A DNA stretch of 64,000 bases, from assembly GCF_900106095.1 (NCBI RefSeq), contig NZ_FNUD01000002.1:1261501-1325500 (forward strand). Direction: 5' to 3'. Made by a program: the position numbers and the translations under genes. Positions 52,274 to 61,943 of the stretch are shown piece by piece (position 1 is the stretch's first letter; every line of letters begins with the position of its first letter). The DNA comes from Pseudomonas deceptionensis (GTDB lineage: Bacteria; Pseudomonadota; Gammaproteobacteria; Pseudomonadales; Pseudomonadaceae). Under the pieces are notes generated by a model. That model was not told the origin of the DNA, searched no databases, and saw nothing but the letters and a program-made list of their open reading frames with translations.

Positions 52274-53527
52274 ATGTTCAGCAAGCAGGATCAGATCCAG
52301 GGCTACGACGATGCCTTGTTAGCGGCCATGAATGCCGAAGATCAGCGTCAGGAAGATCACATCGAGCTGATCGCCTCCGAGAACTACACCAGCCAGCGCG
52401 TGATGCAAGCCCAGGGCAGCGGCCTGACCAACAAGTACGCCGAGGGCTACCCCGGCAAACGCTACTACGGCGGTTGCGAGCATGTGGATAAAGTCGAGCA
52501 ATTGGCCATCGACCGCGCCAAACAACTGTTCGGTGCCGATTATGCCAACGTGCAACCACACTCCGGCAGCCAGGCCAACGCGGCGGTGTATCTGGCGTTA
52601 CTGAATGCCGGTGACACCGTGCTGGGCATGAGCCTGGCCCACGGCGGGCATTTGACCCACGGCGCCAGCGTCAGCTTCTCCGGTAAGTTGTACAACGCGG
52701 TGCAGTACGGCATCGACACCGCTACCGGCCTGATCGACTACGACGAAGTGGAACGTCTGGCGGTTGAGCATCAGCCAAAAATGATCATTGCCGGCTTCTC
52801 GGCATACTCCAAATTCCTCGATTTCCCACGCTTTCGTCAGATTGCCGACAAGGTGGGCGCCTACCTGTTTGTGGACATGGCTCACGTGGCCGGTCTGGTT
52901 GCGGCGGGTCTGTACCCGAACCCGCTGCCTTACGCCGACGTGGTGACCACCACCACCCACAAAACCCTGCGCGGCCCCCGCGGCGGTCTGATTCTGGCCA
53001 AGGCCAACGAAGCCCTGGAAAAGAAACTCAACTCGGCGGTGTTCCCCGGTGGTCAGGGCGGCCCGCTGATGCACGTGATCGCGGCCAAGGCGGTGTGCTT
53101 TAAAGAAGCGCTGGAACCGGGCTTCAAAACCTATCAGAAGCAGGTGATTGAAAACGCCCAGGCCATGGCCGAAGTGTTTATCAAGCGCGGCTTCGACGTG
53201 GTTTCGGGCGGTACCGACAACCACCTGTTCCTGCTCAGCCTGATCCGTCAGGGCCTGACCGGCAAAGACGCCGACGCTGCCCTGGGCCGTGCCCATATCA
53301 CGGTCAACAAAAACGCCGTTCCCAATGATCCGCAATCGCCGTTCGTGACCTCGGGCCTGCGCATCGGTACTCCGGCAGTGACCACGCGCGGGTTCAAAGT
53401 GGCGCAATGCACGGAGCTGGCAGGCTGGATCTGCGACATCCTCGATCACTTGGGCGATGCCGACATTGAGGCCGACGTTGCCCGCCAGGTGACCTCGCTG
53501 TGCAAAGACTTCCCGGTTTATCGCTGA
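52274..53527 (+). CDS. glyA: Serine hydroxymethyltransferase
   Basis: 417 residues. It interconverts glycine + methylene-THF and serine + THF with PLP. Seen: [67 protein letters not shown] and the PLP-lysine block [18 protein letters not shown]. This is the GlyA1-type copy that begins the glyA-soxBDAG-purU-fdhA unit in P. aeruginosa, where it uses the methylene-THF and glycine made by sarcosine oxidase. GGAG precedes the ATG. soxB follows after 22 bp. Confidence 0.96.
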   Translation: MFSKQDQIQGYDDALLAAMNAEDQRQEDHIELIASENYTSQRVMQAQGSGLTNKYAEGYPGKRYYGGCEHVDKVEQLAIDRAKQLFGADYANVQPHSGSQANAAVYLALLNAGDTVLGMSLAHGGHLTHGASVSFSGKLYNAVQYGIDTATGLIDYDEVERLAVEHQPKMIIAGFSAYSKFLDFPRFRQIADKVGAYLFVDMAHVAGLVAAGLYPNPLPYADVVTTTTHKTLRGPRGGLILAKANEALEKKLNSAVFPGGQGGPLMHVIAAKAVCFKEALEPGFKTYQKQVIENAQAMAEVFIKRGFDVVSGGTDNHLFLLSLIRQGLTGKDADAALGRAHITVNKNAVPNDPQSPFVTSGLRIGTPAVTTRGFKVAQCTELAGWICDILDHLGDADIEADVARQVTSLCKDFPVYR

Positions 53528-53549
53528 GCGCGTTTTTGGAGTAAACCCT

Positions 53550-54800
53550 ATGCAACGGTATTCAGGCTTCGGCCTCTTCAAACACTCCCTCAGCCACCAC
53601 GAAAACTGGCAGAAGATGTGGCGCACCCCGACCCCGAAAAAGGTCTATGACGTGATCATCGTCGGCGGTGGCGGGCACGGGCTGGCGACGGCCTACTACC
53701 TGGCCAAGGAACATGGCATTACCAACGTGGCGGTGGTCGAAAAGGGCTGGCTGGGCGGCGGTAACACGGCGCGCAACACCACTATCGTGCGTTCCAACTA
53801 CTTGTGGGACGAGTCGGCGCACCTGTACGAACACGCGATGAAGCTCTGGGAAGGCTTGTCCCAGGACTTGAACTACAACGTCATGTTCTCCCAGCGGGGT
53901 GTGTACAACCTGTGCCATACCCTGCAAGACATCCGCGACTCGGAACGCCGGGTCAGCGCCAACCGCCTCAACGGCGTAGACGGCGAACTGCTTAACGGCA
54001 AACAAGTGGCGGACGAGATTCCGTACCTCGATTGCTCAAAAAATACCCGCTACCCGATCATCGGCGCCACCGTACAACGCCGTGGCGGCGTGGCCCGCCA
54101 TGACGCCGTGGCCTGGGGCTTTGCCCGTGCCGCAGACGCGCTGGGCGTGGACCTGATCCAGCAAACCGAAGTGCTCGGTTTTCGCAAGGAAAACGGCGTG
54201 TGCATCGGCGTTGAAACCAGCAAGGGTTTTATCGGCGCCAAGCGCGTGGGCGTGGTCACGGCTGGCAACTCCGGACACATGGCGCGCCAGGCCGGGTTCC
54301 GCCTGCCGATCGAATCGCACCCGCTGCAAGCGCTGGTGTCGGAGCCGATCAAGCCGATCATCGACAGCGTGATCATGTCCAACGCGGTGCACGGCTACAT
54401 CAGCCAGTCCGACAAGGGCGACCTGGTGATCGGTGCCGGGATCGACGGCTACAACGGCTACGGCCAGCGCGGCTCGTACCCGGTGATCGAACACACGATC
54501 CAGGCGATTGTGGAAATGTTCCCGGTGTTGTCCCGCGTACGCATGAACCGCCAGTGGGGCGGCATCGTCGACACCACCCCCGACGCGTGCCCGATCATTT
54601 CCAAAACCCCGGTGCCGAATCTGTTTTTCAACTGCGGCTGGGGCACGGGTGGCTTCAAGGCTACGCCGGGCTCGGGCAACGTATTTGCCGCCAGTTTGGC
54701 CAAGGGTGAAATGCACCCGTTGGCTGCCCCTTTTTCCATTGACCGGTTCCACACCGGTGCCCTGATCGACGAACACGGCGCTGCCGCTGTCGCCCACTAA
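53550..54800 (+). CDS. soxB: Heterotetrameric sarcosine oxidase, beta subunit
   Basis: 416 residues. DAO-type flavoprotein: [24 protein letters not shown] near residue 32, [30 protein letters not shown] (flavin contacts) and [15 protein letters not shown] at the C-terminus. The beta subunit holds the covalent FMN and the sarcosine oxidation site. It is part of glyA-soxB-soxD-soxA-soxG; soxD starts 14 bp later. Confidence 0.96.
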   Translation: MQRYSGFGLFKHSLSHHENWQKMWRTPTPKKVYDVIIVGGGGHGLATAYYLAKEHGITNVAVVEKGWLGGGNTARNTTIVRSNYLWDESAHLYEHAMKLWEGLSQDLNYNVMFSQRGVYNLCHTLQDIRDSERRVSANRLNGVDGELLNGKQVADEIPYLDCSKNTRYPIIGATVQRRGGVARHDAVAWGFARAADALGVDLIQQTEVLGFRKENGVCIGVETSKGFIGAKRVGVVTAGNSGHMARQAGFRLPIESHPLQALVSEPIKPIIDSVIMSNAVHGYISQSDKGDLVIGAGIDGYNGYGQRGSYPVIEHTIQAIVEMFPVLSRVRMNRQWGGIVDTTPDACPIISKTPVPNLFFNCGWGTGGFKATPGSGNVFAASLAKGEMHPLAAPFSIDRFHTGALIDEHGAAAVAH

Positions 54801-54814
54801 CAGAGGAATTACCC

Positions 54815-55147
54815 ATGCTCCATATCTTCTGTCCCCATTGCGGCGAATTGCGCTCCGAAGAGGAATTTCATGCCAGCGGCCAGGCGCACATCCCGCGCCC
54901 GCTCGACCCTGGCGCCTGCACCGACGCCGAGTGGGGCGACTACATGTTCTTTCGCGACAACCCCCGGGGCCTGCACCACGAACTGTGGAACCACGTCGCC
55001 GGTTGCCGCCAGTTCTTCAACGCCACGCGCAACACCGTGACCTACGAAATTCTTGAAACTTACCTGATTGGCACCCAGCCGCAGTTCACTGAACAGGCGG
55101 CGCCACTGACCACCACGGCCACCCGCGAGCAGGGAGAAAAGGTATGA
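54815..55147 (+). CDS. soxD: Heterotetrameric sarcosine oxidase, delta subunit
   Basis: 110 residues. A zinc-binding subunit: HIFCPHCGELRSEEEFHASGQAH at the start gives CPHC (Cys5, Cys8), and LWNHVAGCRQFF supplies the His and Cys partners. Its last four bases overlap the soxA start (ATGA). AGAGGAA precedes its ATG. It stabilises the complex and caps the interface to the alpha subunit (family knowledge). Confidence 0.94.
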   Translation: MLHIFCPHCGELRSEEEFHASGQAHIPRPLDPGACTDAEWGDYMFFRDNPRGLHHELWNHVAGCRQFFNATRNTVTYEILETYLIGTQPQFTEQAAPLTTTATREQGEKV

Positions 55148-58100
55148 GCCAGACCCATCGCTTGCCTAATGGCGGCCGCGTAGACCGCAGCAAAGTGCTG
55201 ACCTTTACCTTCAACGGTCAACAGTACAAAGGCTATGAGGGCGACAGCCTGGCCGCAGCGTTGCTGGCCAATGGTGTCGACGTTATTGGTCGCAGCTTCA
55301 AATATTCCCGGCCTCGTGGCATCTATGCCGCCGGTGCCGAAGAGCCCAACGCGGTGCTGCAAATCGGCGCCACCGAAGCCACCCAGATCCCTAACGTGCG
55401 CGCCACGCAACAGGCGTTGTACCAGGGCCTGGTTGCCACCAGCACCAACGGCTGGCCCAACGTGAACAACGACGTGATGGGGATTTTGGGCAAGGTGGGC
55501 GGCAAGCTGATGCCGCCGGGCTTCTACTACAAAACCTTCATGTACCCGCAGTCGTTCTGGATGACTTACGAGAAGTACATCCGCAAGGCTGCAGGCCTGG
55601 GCCGTTCGCCGACGCAGAACGATCCCGATACCTATGACTACATGAACCACCACTGCGACGTGCTGATCGTCGGCGCAGGCCCGGCGGGTTTGGCCGCGGC
55701 ACTGGCGGCGGCACGCAGCGGCGCCCGCGTGATCGTGGCCGATGAGCAGGAAGAGTTCGGCGGCACCCTGCTCGACAGCCGTGAAAGCCTGGACGGCAAA
55801 CCGGCCATGGAGTGGGTCGGCAAAGTTATTGCTGAACTCAAGGAACTGCCGGGCGTGACGCTGTTGCCTCGGGCGACAGTGAACGGCTATCACGACCACA
55901 ACTTCCTGACCATCCACGAGCGCCTCACCGACCATCTTGGCGACCGTGCCCCGATTGGCCAGGTGCGTCAGCGCATCCACCGGGTTCGGGCCAAGCGCGT
56001 AGTACTGGCTACCGGCGCCTGCGAGCGGCCATTGGTGTACGGCAACAACGACGTGCCGGGCAATATGCTGGCGGGCGCAGTGTCTACGTACGTACGCCGC
56101 TACGGCGTGGCGCCGGGCAAAAAACTGGTGCTCAGTACCAACAACGACCATGCCTACCGCGTTGCGCTGGACTGGCTCGATGCGGGTCAGCAGGTGGTGG
56201 CTGTCGCCGATGCGCGCAGCAACCCTCGCGGCGCATTGGTCGAGGCCGCGCGTGCCAAAGGCATCCGCATTTTGACCGCCAGTGCGGTGATCGAAACCCG
56301 TGGCAGCAAGCACGTGACCGGCGCCCGTGTGGCGGCGATTGATCTTAAATCCAACAGTGTCGCCAGCCCTGGTGAATGGCTGGAGTGCGACCTGGTTGCC
56401 ACGTCTGGCGGCTACAGCCCGGTGGTGCATCTGGCCTCGCACCTGGGCGGCAAACCGACCTGGCGCGAAGATATTCTGGGTTTTGTACCCGGCGAAGCCC
56501 CGCAAAAGCGTGTGTGCGTAGGCGGTATCAATGGTGTCTACGGGCTGGGCGACAGCCTGGCCGATGGTTTTGAAGGTGGCGTGCGTGCTGCCAGCGAAGC
56601 CGGCTTCAAAGCGGTGGAGGGCGTGTTGCCCAAAGCCCTGAACCAGCATCAGGAGCCAACGCTGGCACTGTTTCACGTGCCTCACGAAAAGGGCACTGCA
56701 CGGGCGCCGAAGCAATTTGTCGACCTGCAAAACGACGTCACTGCCGCTGCAATCGAACTGGCAACCCGCGAAGGTTTCGAGTCGGTCGAGCACGTCAAAC
56801 GCTACACCGCGCTGGGCTTTGGCACCGATCAAGGCAAGCTGGGCAACGTCAACGGGCTGGCCATCGCGGCGCGTTCGCTGAACGTGACCATCCCGCAGAT
56901 GGGCACCACCATGTTCCGCCCCAACTACACGCCGGTGACTTTCGGCGCCGTGGCGGGCCGGCATTGCGGGCATATTTTTGAGCCGGTGCGTTACACCGCG
57001 CTGCAAGCCTGGCACGTCAAACAGGGCGCCGAGTTTGAAGACGTCGGCCAATGGAAACGCCCGTGGTACTTCCCGCGTAACGGCGAAGACCTGCACGCGG
57101 CGGTCAAGCGCGAGTGCCAGGCGGTGCGTGACAGCGTCGGCATTCTCGATGCTTCGACCCTGGGCAAAATTGATATCCAGGGCCCGGATTCTCGGGAATT
57201 CCTCAACCGCATCTACACCAACGCCTGGACCAAACTGGACGTCGGCAAGGCGCGTTACGGTCTGATGTGCAAAGAAGACGGCATGGTCTTCGATGACGGC
57301 GTAACGGCCTGCCTGGCCGACAATCACTTTGTAATGACCACCACCACCGGCGGTGCGGCCCGCGTGCTGCAATGGCTGGAAATCTACCAGCAGACCGAGT
57401 GGCCTGACCTGAAGGTGTACTTCACGTCGGTCACCGACCACTACGCGACCCTGACCCTGTCCGGCCCCAACAGCCGCAAGCTGCTGAGCGAAGTGACCGA
57501 CATCGATCTGGACCGCGAAGCTTTCCCGTTCATGACCTGGAAGGAAGGTCTGGTCGGCGGTGTACCGGCGCGGGTCTTCCGTATCTCGTTTACCGGTGAG
57601 CTGTCGTACGAGGTCAATATCCAGGCCGACTACGCGATGGGCGTACTGGAAAAAATCGTCGAGGCGGGCAAGCAATACAACCTCACCCCCTATGGCACCG
57701 AGACCATGCACGTGCTGCGGGCCGAGAAGGGTTTCATCATCGTCGGCCAGGACACCGACGGCTCCATGACCCCGGATGACTTGAACATGGGCTGGTGCGT
57801 GGGCCGCACCAAACCGTTCTCGTGGCTCGGCTGGCGCGGTATGAACCGTGAAGACTGCGTGCGTGACCAGCGCAAGCAGCTGGTGGGGCTTAAACCGGTT
57901 GACGCGACCCAATGGCTGCCGGAGGGCGCGCAACTGGTGTTCGATCCGAAGCAGACGATCCCGATGACGATGGTCGGTCACGTGACGTCCAGCTATGCCC
58001 ACAACTCACTGGGTTATTCGTTTGCCATGGGTGTGGTCAAAGGCGGTTTGAAGCGCATCGGTGAGCGTGTGTTTTCGCCTCAGGCCGATGGCAGCGTGAT

Positions 58101-58161
58101 CGAGGCCGAGATCGTGTCTTCGGTGTTCTTCGACCCGAAAGGCGAGCGGCAGAATATTTGA
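55144..58161 (+). CDS. soxA: Heterotetrameric sarcosine oxidase, alpha subunit
   Basis: 1005 residues, the standard size. N-terminal 2Fe-2S-ferredoxin-like fold without cysteines (as usual in this subunit), then an NAD-binding flavoprotein domain (VLIVGAGPAGLAAALAAARSG near residue 173), and a C-terminal aminomethyltransferase-like domain (about 600-1005; GILDASTLGKIDIQGPDSREFLNRIYTN, ..GTETMHVLRAEKGFIIVGQDTDG) that binds tetrahydrofolate and captures the methyl group as methylene-THF. It overlaps soxD by four bases. Confidence 0.96.
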   Translation: MSQTHRLPNGGRVDRSKVLTFTFNGQQYKGYEGDSLAAALLANGVDVIGRSFKYSRPRGIYAAGAEEPNAVLQIGATEATQIPNVRATQQALYQGLVATSTNGWPNVNNDVMGILGKVGGKLMPPGFYYKTFMYPQSFWMTYEKYIRKAAGLGRSPTQNDPDTYDYMNHHCDVLIVGAGPAGLAAALAAARSGARVIVADEQEEFGGTLLDSRESLDGKPAMEWVGKVIAELKELPGVTLLPRATVNGYHDHNFLTIHERLTDHLGDRAPIGQVRQRIHRVRAKRVVLATGACERPLVYGNNDVPGNMLAGAVSTYVRRYGVAPGKKLVLSTNNDHAYRVALDWLDAGQQVVAVADARSNPRGALVEAARAKGIRILTASAVIETRGSKHVTGARVAAIDLKSNSVASPGEWLECDLVATSGGYSPVVHLASHLGGKPTWREDILGFVPGEAPQKRVCVGGINGVYGLGDSLADGFEGGVRAASEAGFKAVEGVLPKALNQHQEPTLALFHVPHEKGTARAPKQFVDLQNDVTAAAIELATREGFESVEHVKRYTALGFGTDQGKLGNVNGLAIAARSLNVTIPQMGTTMFRPNYTPVTFGAVAGRHCGHIFEPVRYTALQAWHVKQGAEFEDVGQWKRPWYFPRNGEDLHAAVKRECQAVRDSVGILDASTLGKIDIQGPDSREFLNRIYTNAWTKLDVGKARYGLMCKEDGMVFDDGVTACLADNHFVMTTTTGGAARVLQWLEIYQQTEWPDLKVYFTSVTDHYATLTLSGPNSRKLLSEVTDIDLDREAFPFMTWKEGLVGGVPARVFRISFTGELSYEVNIQADYAMGVLEKIVEAGKQYNLTPYGTETMHVLRAEKGFIIVGQDTDGSMTPDDLNMGWCVGRTKPFSWLGWRGMNREDCVRDQRKQLVGLKPVDATQWLPEGAQLVFDPKQTIPMTMVGHVTSSYAHNSLGYSFAMGVVKGGLKRIGERVFSPQADGSVIEAEIVSSVFFDPKGERQNI

Positions 58162-58173
58162 GTGGAGCCCTTT

Positions 58174-58194
58174 CGCGAGCAGGCTCGCTCCCAC
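58174..58194. repeat. Single REP copy between soxA and soxG
   Basis: CGCGAGCAGGCTCGCTCCCAC in one orientation only; the partner is missing (a lone REP). It is 12 bp after the soxA stop, inside the operon. Confidence 0.85.
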
Positions 58195-58241
58195 GGTGAA
58201 TGGTGGGAGTCAATCAACACAACATTGCTAACGGGTGATCC

Positions 58242-58874
58242 ATGACCACAGCCAACGTATACCAACAACGCCCGGACTCGGGCGCCAAAGCCGAGTCTTC
58301 GTTGCACCAGGCCAATCTTGCGGGCCTGATCGGCAAGGGCCGAAAAAACCCTGGTGTGACCGTGCGCGAGAAAAAATTGCTGGGCCATCTGACCCTGCGC
58401 GGCGACGCCAAAGATCCGGCTTTTGCCGAAGGCGTGCACAAGGCCCTGGGGCTGGAATTGCCCGTTGCCCTGAGCCTGGTGGCCAAGGACGACACCTCGT
58501 TGCAATGGATGGGGCCGGATGAGTGGTTGCTGATCGTACCCGGCGGCCAGGAATTCGCCGTGGAACAAGCGTTGCGGGCGGCACTGGCCGGGCTGCATAT
58601 CTCGGTGGTGAACGTCAGCGGCGGGCAACAACTGCTGGAGCTGAGCGGGCCAAAGGTGCGCGAAGTGCTGATGAAGTCCACCAGCTACGACGTACATCCG
58701 GACAACTTCCCGGTGGGCAAAGCGGTGGGCACGGTGTTCGCCAAGTCGCAGCTGGTGATCCGCCATACCGGCGAAGACACCTGGGAACTGCTTATCCGGC
58801 GCAGCTTTTCGGATTATTGGTGGCTATGGTTGCAGGATGCAGCGGCGGAGTATGGGTTGAGTGTCGAGGCCTGA
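58242..58874 (+). CDS. soxG: Heterotetrameric sarcosine oxidase, gamma subunit
   Basis: 210 residues. It is a GcvT-like folate-fold subunit: LGLELPVALSLVAKDDTSLQWMGPDEWLLIVPGG, VNVSGGQQLLELSGPKVREVLMKSTSYDVHPDNFPVGKAVGTVFAKSQLVIRHTGEDTWELLIRRSFSDYWWLWLQDAA. The order SoxB-D-A-G is conserved. Its ribosome-binding site is weak; translation may depend on the operon message. Confidence 0.93.
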   Translation: MTTANVYQQRPDSGAKAESSLHQANLAGLIGKGRKNPGVTVREKKLLGHLTLRGDAKDPAFAEGVHKALGLELPVALSLVAKDDTSLQWMGPDEWLLIVPGGQEFAVEQALRAALAGLHISVVNVSGGQQLLELSGPKVREVLMKSTSYDVHPDNFPVGKAVGTVFAKSQLVIRHTGEDTWELLIRRSFSDYWWLWLQDAAAEYGLSVEA

Positions 58875-58884
58875 GTAACGGCTG

Positions 58885-58997
58885 GCCCTCACCCCAACCC
58901 TCTCCCGGAGGGTGAGGGGGCTTGATGTGTGCAGCGCCACAAACCTGCTTTTGCTTTTAGTCCCCTCTCCCTCCGGGAGAGGGCTAGGGTGAGGGGC
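58885..58997. repeat. CCCTCACC/CTCTCCC inverted repeats in the soxG-purU gap
   Basis: Two hairpins: CCCTCACCCCAACCCTCTCC with GGAGGGTGAGGG, and CCCCTCTCCCTCCGGGAGAG with GGGTGAGGGG. They resemble the pair in the dgcA-dgcB gap and likewise lie within a functional operon. Confidence 0.85.
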
Positions 58998-59035
58998 TCT
59001 GGCTTTTCACATAAAAAACAACAAGGACTCCCGTC

Positions 59036-59893
59036 ATGAGCCGCGCCCCTGATACCTGGATTCTTACCGCGGACTGCCCGAGCCTCCTGGGCACGGTGGA
59101 TGCGGTCACGCGTTATCTGTTCGAGCACAGTTGCTACGTCACCGAGCACCACTCTTTCGACGACCAGCGCTCGTCGCGTTTTTTCATTCGCGTCGAGTTC
59201 CGCCAGCCCGACGGCTTCGACGAACACCAGTTTCGCGCGGGCCTGGCCGAGCGTGGCCAGGCCTTCGGCATGACTTTCGAACTGACGCCGCCCCATCACC
59301 GGCCCAAAGTGCTGATCATGGTGTCCAAGGCCGATCACTGCCTTAACGACCTGCTGTATCGCCAGCGCATCGGCCAGTTGTCGATGGACGTGGTGGCCGT
59401 GGTCTCCAATCATCCCGATCTTGAACCGCTGGCCAGCTGGCACGGCATCCCTTACCACCACTTCGCGCTGGACCCGGCCAACAAACCGGCGCAAGAGGCC
59501 AAGGTGTGGCAAGTGATCGAAGACACCGGCGCCGAACTGGTGATTCTCGCCCGTTACATGCAAGTGCTGTCCCCCGAGCTGTGCCGCAAGCTCGACGGCA
59601 AGGCGATCAATATCCACCACTCGTTGCTGCCCGGTTTCAAAGGCGCCAAGCCCTATCACCAGGCCTACGAGAAGGGGGTCAAGCTGGTAGGCGCCACGGC
59701 GCATTACATCAATAACGACCTGGACGAAGGTCCGATCATCGCTCAGGGGGTCGAGGCGGTTGATCACAGCTATTACCCCGAAGACCTGATCGCCAAGGGG
59801 CGGGACATCGAAGCCCAGACACTGGCCCGAGGTGTGGGCTATCACATAGAGCGGCGCGTTTTCCTAAATGGAGGTCGTACGGTGGTGCTCTGA
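59036..59893 (+). CDS. purU: Formyltetrahydrofolate deformylase
   Basis: 285 residues. An N-terminal ACT domain (WILTADCPSLLGTVDAVTRYLFEHSCYV) precedes a formyltransferase-type domain with the catalytic Asn-His-Asp set in NIHHSLLPGFKGAKPYHQAYEKGVKLVGATAHYINNDLDEGPII. It hydrolyses 10-formyl-THF to THF and formate, returning THF for the sarcosine oxidase reaction. AAGGAC precedes the ATG. This is the PurU2 copy of the betaine region. Confidence 0.95.
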   Translation: MSRAPDTWILTADCPSLLGTVDAVTRYLFEHSCYVTEHHSFDDQRSSRFFIRVEFRQPDGFDEHQFRAGLAERGQAFGMTFELTPPHHRPKVLIMVSKADHCLNDLLYRQRIGQLSMDVVAVVSNHPDLEPLASWHGIPYHHFALDPANKPAQEAKVWQVIEDTGAELVILARYMQVLSPELCRKLDGKAINIHHSLLPGFKGAKPYHQAYEKGVKLVGATAHYINNDLDEGPIIAQGVEAVDHSYYPEDLIAKGRDIEAQTLARGVGYHIERRVFLNGGRTVVL

Positions 59894-59968
59894 CGCCAAC
59901 CGCAAGTTCTAAGCTGCACGCAGCAAGCTGCAAGTAATTCCCTCCAATAACAACTAAGGGTGAATACG

Positions 59969-61162
59969 ATGGCTGACAACCGCGGTGTGGTGTACCTGGG
60001 CAATGGCCAGGTTGAAGTGCAAAGCATTCCTTTCCCGAAGATGCAGAACCCTCAAGGCAAGGCCATTCATCACGGCGTGATCTTGCGTGTGGTGTCGACC
60101 AATATCTGTGGTTCCGACCAGCATATGGTGCGCGGCCGTACCACGGCGCAAACCGGTCTGGTACTGGGGCATGAGATCACCGGCGAGGTGATCGAGGCCG
60201 GGCGCGATGTGGAACATCTGAAAGTCGGTGATCTGGTGTCGGTGCCGTTCAACGTGGCGTGCGGGCGTTGCCGCAGCTGCAAGGAGCAAAACACCGGTGT
60301 ATGCCTGACCGTCAACCCGGCCCGTCCCGGCGGCGCATATGGTTACGTGGACATGGGCGACTGGGTCGGCGGTCAGGCTGAATATGTATTGGTGCCCTAT
60401 GCCGATTTCAACCTGCTCAAGTTGCCGGACCGCGATGCCGCGATGGAAAAAATTCGCGACCTGACCTGCCTCTCCGACATTCTGCCCACCGGCTACCACG
60501 GCGCAGTGACTGCGGGCGTTGGCCCCGGCAGCACGGTGTATATCGCCGGCGCAGGCCCGGTCGGTCTGGCCGCAGCGGCATCGGCGCGCTTGCTGGGTGC
60601 GGCGGTGGTGATTGTCGGTGACGTGAACCCTATTCGCCTGGCCCATGCCAAGGCTCAGGGTTTTGAAATTGCTGACCTGTCCAAAGACACTCCGCTGCAC
60701 GAACAAATCGCCGATTTGCTGGGCGAGCCGGAAGTGGATTGCGCGGTGGATGCGGTGGGTTTCGAAGCGCGCGGTCACGGCCATGACGGGGTCAAACACG
60801 AGGCTCCGGCCACCGTGCTCAACTCGTTGATGGGCGTGGTGCGGGTGGCAGGCAAAATCGGTATTCCGGGGTTGTACGTCACCGAAGATCCGGGTGCAGC
60901 CGATGCCGCCGCGAAAATGGGCAGCCTGAGCATTCGCTTTGGGCTGGGCTGGGCCAAATCCCACAGCTTCCACACTGGCCAGACCCCGGTAATGAAATAC
61001 AACCGCCAACTGATGCAGGCCATCATGTGGGACCGGATCAAAATCGCTGACATCGTCGGCGTTGAAGTCATCAGCCTTGACGACGCGCCACGGGGTTATG
61101 GCGAGTTCGATGCCGGTGTACCGAAGAAATTTGTGATCGACCCGCACAAAATGTTCAGTTGA
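59969..61162 (+). CDS. fdhA: Glutathione-independent formaldehyde dehydrogenase
   Basis: 397 residues from the ATG at 59969. A zinc-containing medium-chain dehydrogenase: TNICGSDQHMVRGR with the catalytic Cys, GHEITGEV, the structural zinc block CGRCRSCKEQNTGVC, and the NAD motif GAGPVGLAAAASARLLGA. It matches the P. putida formaldehyde dismutase/dehydrogenase type and oxidises formaldehyde to formate. It clears formaldehyde from the GbcAB and DgcAB demethylations. Confidence 0.95.
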   Translation: MADNRGVVYLGNGQVEVQSIPFPKMQNPQGKAIHHGVILRVVSTNICGSDQHMVRGRTTAQTGLVLGHEITGEVIEAGRDVEHLKVGDLVSVPFNVACGRCRSCKEQNTGVCLTVNPARPGGAYGYVDMGDWVGGQAEYVLVPYADFNLLKLPDRDAAMEKIRDLTCLSDILPTGYHGAVTAGVGPGSTVYIAGAGPVGLAAAASARLLGAAVVIVGDVNPIRLAHAKAQGFEIADLSKDTPLHEQIADLLGEPEVDCAVDAVGFEARGHGHDGVKHEAPATVLNSLMGVVRVAGKIGIPGLYVTEDPGAADAAAKMGSLSIRFGLGWAKSHSFHTGQTPVMKYNRQLMQAIMWDRIKIADIVGVEVISLDDAPRGYGEFDAGVPKKFVIDPHKMFS

Positions 61163-61172
61163 ACATGACCTT

Positions 61173-61263
61173 GTAGCCGCTGCCGCAGGCTGCGATAAGG
61201 GCCGCAGGACCTTCAGTTTTCAGGGTCGCTGCGCAACCCATCGCAGCCTGCGGCAGCGGCTAC
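61173..61263. repeat. Long inverted repeat, GTAGCCGCTGCCGCAGGCTG family
   Basis: Complete element, 10 bp past the fdhA stop and 5 bp before the stop of the convergent anti-sigma gene; it marks the end of the betaine region. Confidence 0.92.
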
Positions 61264-61268
61264 GGGTT

Positions 61269-61943
61269 TTACAGTGCCGCCAGCGGCCCCTGATACAAAA
61301 CGGGTCCGGTTGGCTGCCCGGTCGGCGACCCACCTTGCGGTTCAAGGCTCACGGCCAGTACCACCGAAGACCTGATCAATTGCTGCTGGCTTTGGCCAAG
61401 CGCCAGCCGGCCTCCACCTTCGTGGGGAATCAGCCCCAGAGACACCGGTTTTCCATCCGCCGGGATCGCCCACAACTCCAGACTACGCCCTGCCTCTACG
61501 CTGGCCAGTTCCAGCGGCTCAATGTTCAAGTAATCGGCGTGTGCTTCGATGCGCAGGCCAGGGTGTGCCGTGCCGCTGAGCAAGGTGGCGTTGTACTGAA
61601 CGCTGTCGTGGTTGTAGAGCAGGCCCAGGGTCGCGGCGATGACCAATGCACACGCCGCCGCGCCGATACGCAGCCCGGTCCAGAACGGACGCTTTTCAGG
61701 CACGTGGAGCTTTTGCGGCTCGATGCGGGCGACGATGGCCTGCCACACATGTTCAGGCACCGGTTGCTCGGCCAGCGGTTCGGTCAGGCTGACCAGGCTG
61801 GCTTCCCATTCGGCCACTTCGGCACGCAGGGCTGCATCGTCCAGCATTAACGCTTCAAAGCGTCTGCGGGCGCTGGCTGGCATCAGGCCGATGGCGTAAT
61901 CGGCGGCCAGCGCACGGCGCAGGCTGGGGGTTTGGTAGTTCAT
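61269..61943 (-). CDS. Anti-sigma factor, RskA/ChrR-like (DUF-type zinc-less)
   Basis: 224 residues from the ATG at 61943, overlapping the sigma factor stop by four bases. The N-terminal 85 residues (RRALAADYAIGLMPASARRRFEALMLDDAALRAEVAEWEASL) form the sigma-binding domain; one transmembrane segment follows (WTGLRIGAAACALVIAATLGLLY, about 92-115); the rest is periplasmic (anti-sigma-K factor RskA type), with TVLEP-like sensor strands. It would hold the sigma factor at the inner membrane. Confidence 0.88.
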   Translation of the reverse strand: MNYQTPSLRRALAADYAIGLMPASARRRFEALMLDDAALRAEVAEWEASLVSLTEPLAEQPVPEHVWQAIVARIEPQKLHVPEKRPFWTGLRIGAAACALVIAATLGLLYNHDSVQYNATLLSGTAHPGLRIEAHADYLNIEPLELASVEAGRSLELWAIPADGKPVSLGLIPHEGGGRLALGQSQQQLIRSSVVLAVSLEPQGGSPTGQPTGPVLYQGPLAAL

